DNA of 64,000 bases from an uncultured Acetatifactor sp. (GTDB lineage Bacteria > Bacillota > Clostridia > Lachnospirales > Lachnospiraceae): contig CAJUFO010000002.1 in assembly GCA_910585615.1 (NCBI GenBank), forward strand, positions 86,404 to 150,403, read 5' to 3'. The position numbers and the translations under genes are program-made. Below the pieces are notes generated by a model. That model was not told where the DNA came from. It was given only the letters and a program-made list of their open reading frames with translations, and did no database searches. Shown piece by piece: positions 19,146 to 27,440 of the stretch. Every line of letters starts with the position of its first letter. Position 1 is the stretch's first letter.

Positions 19146-19940
19146 TTACATCCTTGCCTCCATAAGATTGCTGGAGGCATACCGCCGAAGCCCACGGTAG
19201 AACACTGCTGTCGCCAGGGCGCAGATCAGGACGGTGTAGAACAGGATTCGGGCCAGGCTTCCCATATCGAAATCCACCATCACATGCACCGGCCGGTAGA
19301 TGACCATGCCCACGGGGAGGACCTGGTAGAGCAGGAACCTGGCCGCGCCGTGGAAGATGCCGTCCGGGTAGGTGGAGAAGCTGATGGAGCTGTTCATCAG
19401 ATGCTGGGCGAAGGCGTCGGCCCGCAGGAACCAGAAGGACAGGCTCCCCAGCAGCAGGGCGAAGGCCGCCAGGATCACAGCCCCTGTCACCGTGAACAGC
19501 AGGAACAGGAACAGCCGCTTCAGGCTGAAGCAGAAGACGCACAGCAGGATCAGTCCGTAGAGCAGGTCGCCGATGGCCGAGGTGTTGGTGGCGGAGGTGA
19601 TTACGCTAAGCAGCACGTTCTTGGGCTGTACCAGGTAGGAGTCCAGCTTCCCGCTGACGATCAGGTCGGGCAGGGAGAAGGCTCTGGCAAAGAGGATTCT
19701 GGACAGGCCGAAGGTGCTGGCGGCCAGGCCCCACAGCAGCATGACCTCCCGCATGGTGTAGCCGCCGATGTCCTCTTTTATATGGAAGAGAATCATCCAT
19801 TGCAGGATGAAGGCGGCATTGTTCAGGACCATGAAGCCGATGTTGGTGAGGAAGGTGACTTTGTTCAGCATCTCCCGCATGATATTGTATTTTACAGCCA
19901 GCAGGCATACCCGCAGCTGATTCTTAACCGCCGTTGACAT
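19146..19940 (-). CDS. ABC-2-type exporter permease (COG3694-like)
   Basis: This 264-residue membrane protein with about six membrane segments matches the DUF990 pattern, including SGKLDSYLVQPKNVLLSV in the middle. It is the third gene of an exporter operon and overlaps the previous permease by 17 bp, implying coupled translation. With its partner it forms the membrane channel of an export ABC transporter. The cargo is unknown. Confidence 0.88.
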   Translation of the reverse strand: MSTAVKNQLRVCLLAVKYNIMREMLNKVTFLTNIGFMVLNNAAFILQWMILFHIKEDIGGYTMREVMLLWGLAASTFGLSRILFARAFSLPDLIVSGKLDSYLVQPKNVLLSVITSATNTSAIGDLLYGLILLCVFCFSLKRLFLFLLFTVTGAVILAAFALLLGSLSFWFLRADAFAQHLMNSSISFSTYPDGIFHGAARFLLYQVLPVGMVIYRPVHVMVDFDMGSLARILFYTVLICALATAVFYRGLRRYASSNLMEARM

Positions 19941-20733
19941 ACAGCTTTTTCGCCCCCTTTCCGTAGAGGAAGAGCATGAGCCCCCAGGCCACCCCCAGGT
20001 ACAGGGCTTGGGCCAGGAGGATTTCCAGGTACTTTTCCGTGGAGAAATCCACGATCAGCTTGGCCGGGCCGTAACAGACCGTGTAGACAGGCGTGAGCTT
20101 CACCAGGGGCTGAAGGGCCTCCGGGAATATCTCCACCGGAAACAGGGTGCCCACCACCAGCAGGAGCTTGCTGTAGAGCCACTGGAAGGGAGCGGAGTCC
20201 TCGATCCAGAAGGAGATCATGCTGATGCACAGCCGCAGGACGGCATCGATGGTGATGCCCGCTATGACCACAGGTATCGCCGCCAGCAGGGCCAGGGGGC
20301 GGAAACGGGGCAGCGGCCCCACCAGAACCATTCCCAGCCCCGCAGCCAGCAGGGCGAACATGGGCAGCTGGATGCTCCAGCCTCCCGTATACCTGGCCAG
20401 GCAGTAGAGGCAGTAGTGATAGGGCTTGCCTATCAGGTAAGCGATATTGCCGCCCCGGATGTCCGCGGCCACCTGCCTGGTCACCATGTGGGACGGAGCG
20501 CCGAACCAGATGGTCTCCGTGATCATCACGTACCAGATCATCTGCGCCTTATCGTACCCGGCGATCAGCTCTCCCGGCGAGGAATATATGTAATTCCAGA
20601 GCTGGATGAACACAAAGATGATAATGGCGAAGCTGATGAAGCCCATGGCGATATTGGCCGCGTACTGGAGGTTCTCCATGAGCACGGACTGGTAGATGAC
20701 CCTGTATTTTCGTAAGCGAAGGCTCTTTCTCAT
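19924..20733 (-). CDS. ABC-2-type exporter permease (COG4587-like)
   Basis: This 269-residue protein begins with a basic LRLRKYRVIYQ segment and has six membrane segments. The region RGGNIAYLIGKPYHYCLY parallels the SGKLDSYLVQP segment of its partner, a hallmark of the paired DUF990 exporters. Its start overlaps the ATPase stop by 4 bp. Role as for the partner permease. Confidence 0.88.
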   Translation of the reverse strand: MRKSLRLRKYRVIYQSVLMENLQYAANIAMGFISFAIIIFVFIQLWNYIYSSPGELIAGYDKAQMIWYVMITETIWFGAPSHMVTRQVAADIRGGNIAYLIGKPYHYCLYCLARYTGGWSIQLPMFALLAAGLGMVLVGPLPRFRPLALLAAIPVVIAGITIDAVLRLCISMISFWIEDSAPFQWLYSKLLLVVGTLFPVEIFPEALQPLVKLTPVYTVCYGPAKLIVDFSTEKYLEILLAQALYLGVAWGLMLFLYGKGAKKLYVNGG

Positions 20734-21725
20734 GAGATTCCATCCTCCCTCCCCTCTGCTTTGTAGATTTCCGTGATGATGCTTTCCAGCGGGACATTGG
20801 AGATATTGATGTCCTCCAGGTTCTCCGCGTCGATCATGTGCAGGGCGTCGTTGATGCGCAGCTTCCCGGTGTCCACCTGGAACTTCACCCGGCTGCCCTT
20901 CTGCTTCAGGAGGGTGATGCCCTCCGCGGCGGGCAGGGGGGCCTCCTCCCGGAGCTTGGCCTCCACGATTTTCCGGTCCAGGTAATGGTTCTTCAGATGC
21001 TCCATGGAGTCGTCCAGCACGATCCGGCCGCTGTTCACGATGATGATGCGCCTACAGAGCTTCTCGATGTCCCCCACGTCATGGCTGGTGAGGAAGATGG
21101 TGGTGCCAAGCTCCCGGTTCATCTGCCGGATTAGGGCCCGGATGTTCTCCTTCACCACGGGATCCAGGCCGATGGTGGGCTCGTCCAGGAACAGCACCCT
21201 GGGCCTGTGGATCAGGGAGGCCACGATCTCGCAGCGGATTCTCTGGCCCAGGGACAGGTTCCTCACCGGGGTGTTCAGGAAGGAACCCAGCTCAAAGGTG
21301 TCCGCAAGCTCCCTTATGCGGCTCTCCGTCTCCCTGTCGGGAGAATCGTAGATCGCCCCGAAGAAGCGGAAATTGTCGTAGGGCGTCAGGTGGGTCCAGA
21401 GCTGCTCCTTCTGGCCGAACACCGTGCCGATTTCATAGGCCAGGCGCCTGCGCTGCTTCGCGGGATCGATGTCCAGCACTCTGGCACGGCCGCCGTCGGG
21501 ATAGAGGATGCCCGTGAGCATTTTGATGGTGGTGCTCTTCCCCGCGCCGTTGGGGCCGATGAAGGCAAGCATCTCGCCCGCCTCCACGGAGAAGGAGATG
21601 CCGTCCACCGCCTGCACCTCTTTGATCCTGGGGCGCAGGATTGCCTGGAGGCTCCCCTTCATGCCCTTTTCCTTCTGCCTGACCCGAAAAGTCTTCGCCA
21701 GGTTCTCTGCTTCGATTACATTCAT
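20730..21725 (-). CDS. ABC exporter ATP-binding protein (COG4586-like)
   Basis: This 331-residue ATPase has Walker A GPNGAGKST, signature LSLGQRIRCEI, Walker B VLFLDEPTIGLD and the H-loop LTSHDVGD. The C-terminal extension of about 90 residues is typical of COG4586. I chose the ATG at 21725, preceded by GGAGGAG; an in-frame ATG at 21794 would add 23 residues with no homology and no RBS. It leads the three-gene exporter operon. Confidence 0.92.
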   Translation of the reverse strand: MNVIEAENLAKTFRVRQKEKGMKGSLQAILRPRIKEVQAVDGISFSVEAGEMLAFIGPNGAGKSTTIKMLTGILYPDGGRARVLDIDPAKQRRRLAYEIGTVFGQKEQLWTHLTPYDNFRFFGAIYDSPDRETESRIRELADTFELGSFLNTPVRNLSLGQRIRCEIVASLIHRPRVLFLDEPTIGLDPVVKENIRALIRQMNRELGTTIFLTSHDVGDIEKLCRRIIIVNSGRIVLDDSMEHLKNHYLDRKIVEAKLREEAPLPAAEGITLLKQKGSRVKFQVDTGKLRINDALHMIDAENLEDINISNVPLESIITEIYKAEGREDGIS

Positions 21726-21866
21726 GTCTTCTCCTCCCTCTGTGAATGTATATATGTAGCGATAAAATCTTGCCCAAAACCGGATAAACGGCATGACTGG
21801 CTGTGCTATGTGGCTGGCAGGAATTAAATGCCGTTTATATGGATTTCCTGTATGATAAATTCGTGT

Positions 21867-21923
21867 ATAAAAAAAGGAACCGCTCTGCCATATACATCTT
21901 CGAGTATACGCTAGCGGCTCCTG
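21867..21923 (-). terminator. Terminator of a short minus-strand transcript
   Basis: On the minus strand GGAGCCGCT pairs with AGCGGTTCC and is followed by seven T. It lies 140 bp upstream of the exporter operon and ends the small unit that starts at the promoter at 22128-22156. Confidence 0.7.
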
Positions 21924-21995
21924 TTCTGATTACCGCATAGCCAAACAAGACTTTCCGTCTTTTCGGCCATGCGCTCTTCCGGATGTCCACCGGAA

Positions 21996-22073
21996 TCAGG
22001 TCGTGACCGTAAAGTGAAAAATCTGCACGGGCAGCATAATCAGTACATAAGATACACAATTGTATGCAAACAT
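21996..22073 (-). CDS. Possible 25-residue hydrophobic peptide in a promoter-terminator unit
   Basis: An ATG preceded at seven bases by AGGAG opens a 25-codon frame whose middle is hydrophobic (CVSYVLIMLPVQIF). It is the only well-placed start in a transcript of about 250 nt bounded by a good promoter and a terminator. A membrane-active small peptide is possible, but the transcript could equally be a non-coding RNA. A longer ORF in another frame covers the region and lacks a proper RBS. No homology is claimed. Confidence 0.3.
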   Translation of the reverse strand: MFAYNCVSYVLIMLPVQIFHFTVTT

Positions 22074-22127
22074 GATGAATTCTCCTGCTTTCGTCTGTTT
22101 CAAGCACAGTAATCTGAAATTTCAAGT

Positions 22128-22156
22128 ATGATATCACGTCTGTTTTGAAAAGTCAA
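22128..22156 (-). promoter_or_regulatory. Promoter of the short minus-strand transcript
   Basis: TTGACT and TATCAT with exactly 17 bases between them on the minus strand. It fires away from the isomerase gene, across a shared palindrome. Confidence 0.7.
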
Positions 22157-22162
22157 GGGTTA

Positions 22163-22186
22163 AAATCAATAAAATTCTATTGATTT
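22163..22186. promoter_or_regulatory. Palindromic operator between divergent promoters
   Basis: AAATCAATA and TATTGATTT are perfect inverted halves around a 6-base centre. The right half covers the -35 box of the rightward promoter, and the left half begins 6 bp from the -35 box of the leftward one, so one dimeric regulator could control both. Confidence 0.6.
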
Positions 22187-22208
22187 CACAGGCGTGACAG
22201 ATTACAAT
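22180..22208 (+). promoter_or_regulatory. Promoter of the isomerase-dcd operon
   Basis: TTGATT and TACAAT are separated by 17 bases. A GTG at 22194 lies between the boxes, so translation must begin further on, at 22314. Confidence 0.7.
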
Positions 22209-22313
22209 AAGAACAGCGGATGTCCGACAGGAGGTCGGTCAGGAGCCTGGAAAGGCGGGCCCGGGGACAGCAGACGGGCATCGAGAGAATGGAGAGCAGG
22301 AGGACGTGAGGAT

Positions 22314-23090
22314 ATGAAGACAGGGGCACAGCTCTACACCATACGTGCATACACGCAGAATGAAAAGGATTTCGCGCGCAGCATGAAGCGGATTGCACAG
22401 ATAGGCTACAAGACGGTACAGATTTCCGCAGTGGGAAAGGATATCCGCCCGGAGCGCATCCGGGAAATCTGCGATGAGAACGGGCTGGAGATCGTACTGA
22501 CCCACAGCGATGTGAACCGCATCCTCTATGACACGGAGAAGCTGATTGCGGAGCATGATATCATGGGATGCAGGTACATAGGCATAGGGGCCATGCCGGA
22601 CAGATACCGCGCGCCGGAATGGCTGGCACATTTCGCGGAGGATTTCCGGGAGCCGTCGAAAAAAATCGCGGATGCCGGGAAGCTTCTGATGTACCACAAC
22701 CACAATTTCGAATTCCGCAAGGTGAAGGCGGAAGGCGCCGATGGGGAGAAGCGCATTTTGGAGTATCTATGTGAGTGGTTCGGGCCCCAGGAGCTTGGGT
22801 TTACGCTGGACACTTACTGGGTGCAGGCTGCCGGGGCGGATGTCTGCCAGTGGATTGAGCGATTGGCGGACAGGATTCCTTGCGTGCACCTGAAGGATAT
22901 GGCTATGAGCGCGGAGGGACCTGTGATGGCGCCAGTGATGGAGGGAAATCTGAATTTCCAGGCCATCCTGAACAAGCTGGAAGGAACCAGCTGCAAGTAT
23001 CTGCTGGTGGAGCAGGACATCTGTCAGGGGAGCCCCTTTGGCTGCCTGAAGCAAAGCTATGACAATCTGGCAGCCACCGGATACCGATGA
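22314..23090 (+). CDS. Sugar phosphate isomerase/epimerase (AP endonuclease 2-like TIM barrel)
   Basis: This 258-residue TIM-barrel protein begins MKTGAQLYTIRAYT and carries typical metal-site stretches: YHNHNFEFRKV, GFTLDTYWVQAAG, RIPCVHLKDM and LLVEQDIC, supplying Glu, Asp, His and Glu ligands. Members interconvert sugars, sugar phosphates or inosose-type compounds; the substrate is unknown. The start is preceded by AGGAGGA; a longer frame reading back to 22194 would begin inside the promoter. It shares a transcript with dcd and faces a palindromic operator. Confidence 0.88.
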   Translation: MKTGAQLYTIRAYTQNEKDFARSMKRIAQIGYKTVQISAVGKDIRPERIREICDENGLEIVLTHSDVNRILYDTEKLIAEHDIMGCRYIGIGAMPDRYRAPEWLAHFAEDFREPSKKIADAGKLLMYHNHNFEFRKVKAEGADGEKRILEYLCEWFGPQELGFTLDTYWVQAAGADVCQWIERLADRIPCVHLKDMAMSAEGPVMAPVMEGNLNFQAILNKLEGTSCKYLLVEQDICQGSPFGCLKQSYDNLAATGYR

Positions 23091-23106
23091 CAGGGGAGAG
23101 GACAGG

Positions 23107-23640
23107 ATGGTACTATCGGACAAGACAATCATGAGGATGCTCCGGGAGGGGACGCTGTCCATGTCGCCCCTGGAGGAGGGGCAGATACAGCCCGCCAGCG
23201 TGGATATCCGGCTGGGGAACATGTTCAGCATCATTGAGGATCTGCCCAGAGGTGTCATCGACCTGGAGAATGAGATTCAATACCGTACCATGGAGACGGA
23301 TACCTATGTGCTCCTGCCCGGCCAGTTCGTCCTGGCCACCACCATGGAATACATAGAGCTGCCCGACAATCTGACGGCCTTTGTAGAGGGGCGCAGCTCC
23401 CTGGGGCGTATGGGGCTGTTCATCCAGAACGCCGGATGGGTGGATCCGGGCTTTCGGGGAGAGATAACGCTGGAGCTGTTCAACGCCAACCGCTGCGCCA
23501 TTGAGCTGAAGGCCGGGCGCAGGGTGGGGCAGCTGGTGTTCGCCGAGATGGACGATGCCGCGCTGCATCCCTACCGGGGAAAATATCAGGGACAGACGGG
23601 AGCGACGGGTTCTCGTGCATTTATGGACGAAAAAAAGTGA
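23107..23640 (+). CDS. dcd: dCTP deaminase
   Basis: Dcd deaminates dCTP to dUTP, feeding dTMP synthesis. The 177-residue protein has the trimeric dUTPase/Dcd fold with IQPASVDIRLGN, the catalytic FVEGRSSLGRMGLF (Glu and the Arg-Ser-Ser loop) and the closing HPYRGKYQGQTG. Bifunctional dCTP deaminase-dUTPases look alike, and I cannot exclude that activity. The ATG follows GGGGAGAGG, 16 bp after the isomerase stop. Confidence 0.92.
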   Translation: MVLSDKTIMRMLREGTLSMSPLEEGQIQPASVDIRLGNMFSIIEDLPRGVIDLENEIQYRTMETDTYVLLPGQFVLATTMEYIELPDNLTAFVEGRSSLGRMGLFIQNAGWVDPGFRGEITLELFNANRCAIELKAGRRVGQLVFAEMDDAALHPYRGKYQGQTGATGSRAFMDEKK

Positions 23641-23676
23641 AATTCATAATAATCGTTTAGAATCCTGAAGAATAAA

Positions 23677-23706
23677 TGGACAAACTGCAGTATTTGGGGA
23701 TAAAAT
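23677..23706 (+). promoter_or_regulatory. Promoter of the DUF3048 lipoprotein gene
   Basis: TGGACA and TAAAAT are separated by 18 bases, 36 bp before the ATG. Confidence 0.6.
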
Positions 23707-23741
23707 ATAAAAAAACATAAAAGAAAGGAAAAGAGATTTCC

Positions 23742-24869
23742 ATGAAAAAGAAAGTACTGGCAGCAATTTTGGCAGCGGCTATCATACTGGTTGGCTGCGG
23801 AGGCAACGATGGGGGGAAGGAGGACGATCCGGTACAGACATTGGAACCGGTAGTGGTGGATGAGACGCCGGAACCCAGCCCTGAAGCCACCGAAGAACCG
23901 GGTGAGGAAGCGGAAGCGGAACCGGAAGAGACCCGCGAGGGCATGTATCGAAGCGAGCTCACGAATGAGTGGATTGACGAGGAGCTGAAAGACCAGCGTC
24001 CCATAGCGGTCATGGTAGACAACGAAAAGATAGCGCTCCCCCATTATGGCCTGACGGAAGCAGACGTTATCTACGAGCTCATGAACAGCACGAAGAACGA
24101 CAGGATTACGCGGTTCATGGTGCTTGTAAAGGACTGGGGCAAAATCCAGCAGCTGGGAAGCATACGGAGCACCAGGTCCACGAACGTCTACCTGGTGGGA
24201 GAGTGGAACGCCGTGCTCTGCCATGACGGGGGGCCTTACTTTGCGCTTGACCTGATAAAGGAGAAGGCCTACTGCGACAACTTCACCGGAACCTTTTCCC
24301 GGGTGGATAATGGTAAGGCCACGGAGTTTACGGAATATATCCTGCCGGGGGATTTGGAAAGGAATTTCAAGAGCTCGAACTACAGCACCGAATACAATGA
24401 ACATTATCCCGGGAAGCATTTTACGTTTTCCAGCGATGAAATCGACCTGTCCGACGAGGCAGGGGCCATCGACTGTACAGAGATTCAGCTTCCCTTCAAG
24501 CACAATGGCTCCACGCTGAAATACAATGAGGCCACAGGGACATATGATTATTATGAGTATGGTCAGGCCCATCTTGACCCGCAGCATGATAATGCCCAAC
24601 TGAGCTTTAAGAACCTTCTGATTCAGGACTGTACGTTCGCCGACCTGGGCGAGGGCTACTTGGTCTACAATGTCATCGACACCACAGGACGGAGCGGATA
24701 TTATATTACAAACGGGAAAGCGATAGAAGTGACCTGGTATAAGGAATCGGATACTTCCCCTACGAAATTTTACAAAAAGGGGACAAGCGAGGAGATTAAG
24801 CTGAACACGGGAAAGACGTATATCTCGATTGTACCGTCTGACGGGTGGAAGGATATGGTCATAAAATAG
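23742..24869 (+). CDS. YerB-like DUF3048 lipoprotein
   Basis: This 375-residue protein has a lipoprotein signal (lipobox LVGC, Cys19), an acidic Pro/Glu-rich linker (about 25-70), and the DUF3048 domain starting at RPIAVMVDN, with IRSTRSTNVYL and CHDGGPY. B. subtilis YerB belongs to this family, whose function is unknown; an envelope role is likely from its location. RBS AAAGGAAAAGAG. Confidence 0.9.
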   Translation: MKKKVLAAILAAAIILVGCGGNDGGKEDDPVQTLEPVVVDETPEPSPEATEEPGEEAEAEPEETREGMYRSELTNEWIDEELKDQRPIAVMVDNEKIALPHYGLTEADVIYELMNSTKNDRITRFMVLVKDWGKIQQLGSIRSTRSTNVYLVGEWNAVLCHDGGPYFALDLIKEKAYCDNFTGTFSRVDNGKATEFTEYILPGDLERNFKSSNYSTEYNEHYPGKHFTFSSDEIDLSDEAGAIDCTEIQLPFKHNGSTLKYNEATGTYDYYEYGQAHLDPQHDNAQLSFKNLLIQDCTFADLGEGYLVYNVIDTTGRSGYYITNGKAIEVTWYKESDTSPTKFYKKGTSEEIKLNTGKTYISIVPSDGWKDMVIK

Positions 24870-24891
24870 GCAGCTTTATGGCCATGCCTGG

Positions 24892-24929
24892 AAAAAGATG
24901 AACATGTGACGGTGTTCATCTTTTTCTTT
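24892..24929 (+). terminator. Terminator after the DUF3048 gene
   Basis: AAAAAGATGAACA and TGTTCATCTTTTT form a 13-bp stem with a short loop and T tract. Confidence 0.88.
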
Positions 24930-24976
24930 CGGCGGAACCGGAGGAGGATAGGAGAGCGGGTGCAGGGGGGAAGGGA

Positions 24977-26206
24977 ATGGACAGAAGAAAGCGGATTCGC
25001 AGGGACAGGCTGATATATCTGGGGATTGCGGTTCTGGCGGTCCTGCTGAATGTGGCGGCATGGAACAGCGCTGCCTTTTCGGATTGGTATATCGCCCATG
25101 TCTTCCCTGTCTGGGTGGGCACCTATGGCCGTCTGACCGGACTGTTCCCTTTCTCGGTGGGGGAGTGGATGATTGTGGCCGGGCTGGTGGCGCTGGGGCT
25201 GGCTGCGCTGTTCGGCATCGGCTGGGCGGGAATCGGCGGTATTTCGGCAGTGGGGCATCTGTTGGGCAGAAGACATAAAGCGGCTGCTTATATTTCCAGT
25301 GCGGGGCTGAGAATCTATCGGAAGATCAGCATCGCATATTATCGGTTTTTCGTATGGACATTGCTGATTGTCTGCCTGGTCATGACGCTGAACTGCTTCA
25401 TCCTGTACCATGCCTCCACCTTTTCGGAGCAGTATTTCGGCGAGGACGACAATGTGTACGCGCTGGAGGAGCTGATCGGGGTCTATAACATGGTGGCGGA
25501 ACAGTGCAACCGCTTAAGCGGAGAGATGCTGCGGGACGAGGACGGCATGGCACTGTACCCGGGGAGCCTGGGGAGGGACGGGGAGCTGCTGGACATGGAG
25601 GACATGTCCAGGGAGCTGATGGCGCGGCTGGGGGAGGAATATCCCCGGCTGAAGGGCTATTATCCCCGGCCCAAGGCGCTGTTGGCCTCGGACTTTATGT
25701 GCCAGCAGCATATGCAGGGGTACTATTTTCCCTTCTCCATGGAGGCCAATTACAACGATGTGATGCACATCCTGAATTTCCCCTCCACCATGTGCCATGA
25801 GCTGGCCCATCTGCGGGGGTATATCTATGAGGACGAGGCAAATTTCATCGGCTATCTGGCCTGCGTGGAATCGGAGGACGCCTTTTTCCAGTACGCGGGA
25901 TATCTCAGTGTATTGGTGTACCTGCGCAATGACATCTACAAGGCGAGGAGGGAGGACCGCGCCGCCTACGAGGAGGCCATAGAGCGGATCGCCCCGGTGG
26001 AGGTGGAGGCCCGGGTCTGGGAGGACAATGTGTTCGTGGTGCAGGAGGAGTGGGACCGGATCGACGGGAAGGCCCTGATCGACACAGAGGTGGTGGACAA
26101 GGCCGCGGACGTGTTCATCGATACCAACCTGAAGATACATGGCATCTCCGACGGCGCGGTGAGCTACAGCCGCGTGGTGAAGCTGTTGCTGCAGTATTAC
26201 CGTTAG
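24977..26206 (+). CDS. DUF3810 membrane protein with metallopeptidase-like HELAH motif
   Basis: This 409-residue protein has three N-terminal membrane segments (about 13-30, 55-80, 120-145) and a large outer domain. Near residue 275 is TMCHELAHLRGYIYEDEANF, which fits an HExxH zinc site with a downstream Glu as third ligand. This is the DUF3810 family, predicted to be a membrane metallopeptidase but with no proven substrate to my knowledge. It stands between a terminator and a 500-bp gap. RBS GGGGGAAGGG. Confidence 0.85.
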   Translation: MDRRKRIRRDRLIYLGIAVLAVLLNVAAWNSAAFSDWYIAHVFPVWVGTYGRLTGLFPFSVGEWMIVAGLVALGLAALFGIGWAGIGGISAVGHLLGRRHKAAAYISSAGLRIYRKISIAYYRFFVWTLLIVCLVMTLNCFILYHASTFSEQYFGEDDNVYALEELIGVYNMVAEQCNRLSGEMLRDEDGMALYPGSLGRDGELLDMEDMSRELMARLGEEYPRLKGYYPRPKALLASDFMCQQHMQGYYFPFSMEANYNDVMHILNFPSTMCHELAHLRGYIYEDEANFIGYLACVESEDAFFQYAGYLSVLVYLRNDIYKARREDRAAYEEAIERIAPVEVEARVWEDNVFVVQEEWDRIDGKALIDTEVVDKAADVFIDTNLKIHGISDGAVSYSRVVKLLLQYYR

Positions 26207-26711
26207 GGAATCTTTCCTTTCTGTTTAAGGTCAGATATGCGGTTTTCAGGGTTGATTTCTCCCAATAGTTTCATTGTGATGTATAATTGCCCGGAAGGCT
26301 TTTTGAAGGGTATAGAGGAATCGCTCGGAATGGAATAGCAGGCGGTTCACCGGATGAGTTAATACGGGAAACCGTTGATTGGTTGACTGACTGCTACCAC
26401 AGGACAGGGGATGCCATCTGCGGGGAAGCCGCTTGCCAGACAGCAAAGGCCTATAGCGAGATGGAGCGATGCCTGAAGCCCAATGCATCCCAGGTAGGGG
26501 AAGCATTGGGAAGATGGCCCAGGAGCGCTGAGAGGGAAAAGAACGTCGGATGGATAACCGAGGATATTGTGCACCGGGTCAGACATGGCATACAAGGGTG
26601 CAGATTTTATGGGAGGGGGCATGGCTCTTGGATCTGGAGAGGAAACGGATTTATAGGTTCGAGGAATAAAAGAGCCTCCAGGTAGTGGAAAGATATATAA
26701 GGGGAAGAGAT
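26207..26711. other. 505-bp gap with no supported gene
   Basis: A TATAAT at 26274-26279 could start a transcript toward the LytTR regulator, but no -35 box at 16-18 bases convinces me. A 132-codon frame (26287-26685) exists; its middle (about 25-75) looks protein-like, but it has no ribosome-binding site, and I found no family for it. It may be a relic or an untranslated leader of the regulator gene. Confidence 0.35.
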
Positions 26712-27440
26712 ATGATATGTATTGCTATCTGTGACGATGATGTGAAGGAAGCCGAGAGGGTCGGTAGGCTGGTGGAAAAGTGCTGTAGAAAAAAGAAAAC
26801 CATCTGTAGGAATGAGGTGTTCTGTGACGGCAGAGCCCTTTTTTACGAGGTGGAAGAAGGAAGGCATTACGATATTCTTCTGCTAGATATAGAGATGTCG
26901 GAGCTGAACGGGATAGAATTAACCAGTAAGGTCAAAAAGTATCTTCCGGATGCAATCACTATCTTTGTCTCATCTTATGAACAGTATGTGTATAAGTCCT
27001 TTGAAGTACAGCCATACCGCTTTATCCCCAAAAGGGATGCAGGGAAGATGCTGCCGGCAGCGGTGGAGGATGCCCTTGGACTGGCATTGGAAAGGGAGGG
27101 AAAATTCTATATTGCTGAAAACCAGAAGGTATTGGAGAAGATACCTTTGAAAAGCATTACCTATATCTGGCATCGAGAAAAATATGCTTATATCGAAAAG
27201 TCGAATAAGGAGCATACAAAAGTTCGCAAGACATTGAGACAGGTGTATAAGGAGCTGCCGGAGGAAGACTTTGCGTGGGTGGATCGGGGGTGTATCGTGA
27301 ATCTGGCGCAAATTCTCAGGATTACAGGAGATGGCATCATCCTGGGGGATGGGACGCAGTTGGGGGCAGGCAGGGAAAAGATTGGAGAAATGAAGGACAG
27401 ACTGAGGAGATACTGGGTAAGCAGGGAGGGACTGAGATGA
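26712..27440 (+). CDS. LytTR-family response regulator (AgrA/AlgR type)
   Basis: This 242-residue protein has a receiver domain (acidic CDDD near residue 8, phospho-acceptor Asp in LLLDIEMS near residue 55, Lys in RFIPKRD) and a C-terminal LytTR DNA-binding domain from about 135 (ITYIWHREKYAYIE...VDRGCIVNL). Such regulators control quorum-sensing, bacteriocin or envelope genes. The start at 26712 follows GGGGAAGAGA. Its stop overlaps the kinase start (ATGA). Confidence 0.92.
   Translation: MICIAICDDDVKEAERVGRLVEKCCRKKKTICRNEVFCDGRALFYEVEEGRHYDILLLDIEMSELNGIELTSKVKKYLPDAITIFVSSYEQYVYKSFEVQPYRFIPKRDAGKMLPAAVEDALGLALEREGKFYIAENQKVLEKIPLKSITYIWHREKYAYIEKSNKEHTKVRKTLRQVYKELPEEDFAWVDRGCIVNLAQILRITGDGIILGDGTQLGAGREKIGEMKDRLRRYWVSREGLR

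Noticed and set aside
21835..22137. A 100-codon minus-strand ORF upstream of the exporter operon
   Set aside because: It begins at the -10 box of the promoter at 22128, so it cannot be translated in full, and it runs through the terminator hairpin. The 25-codon frame has the better start.
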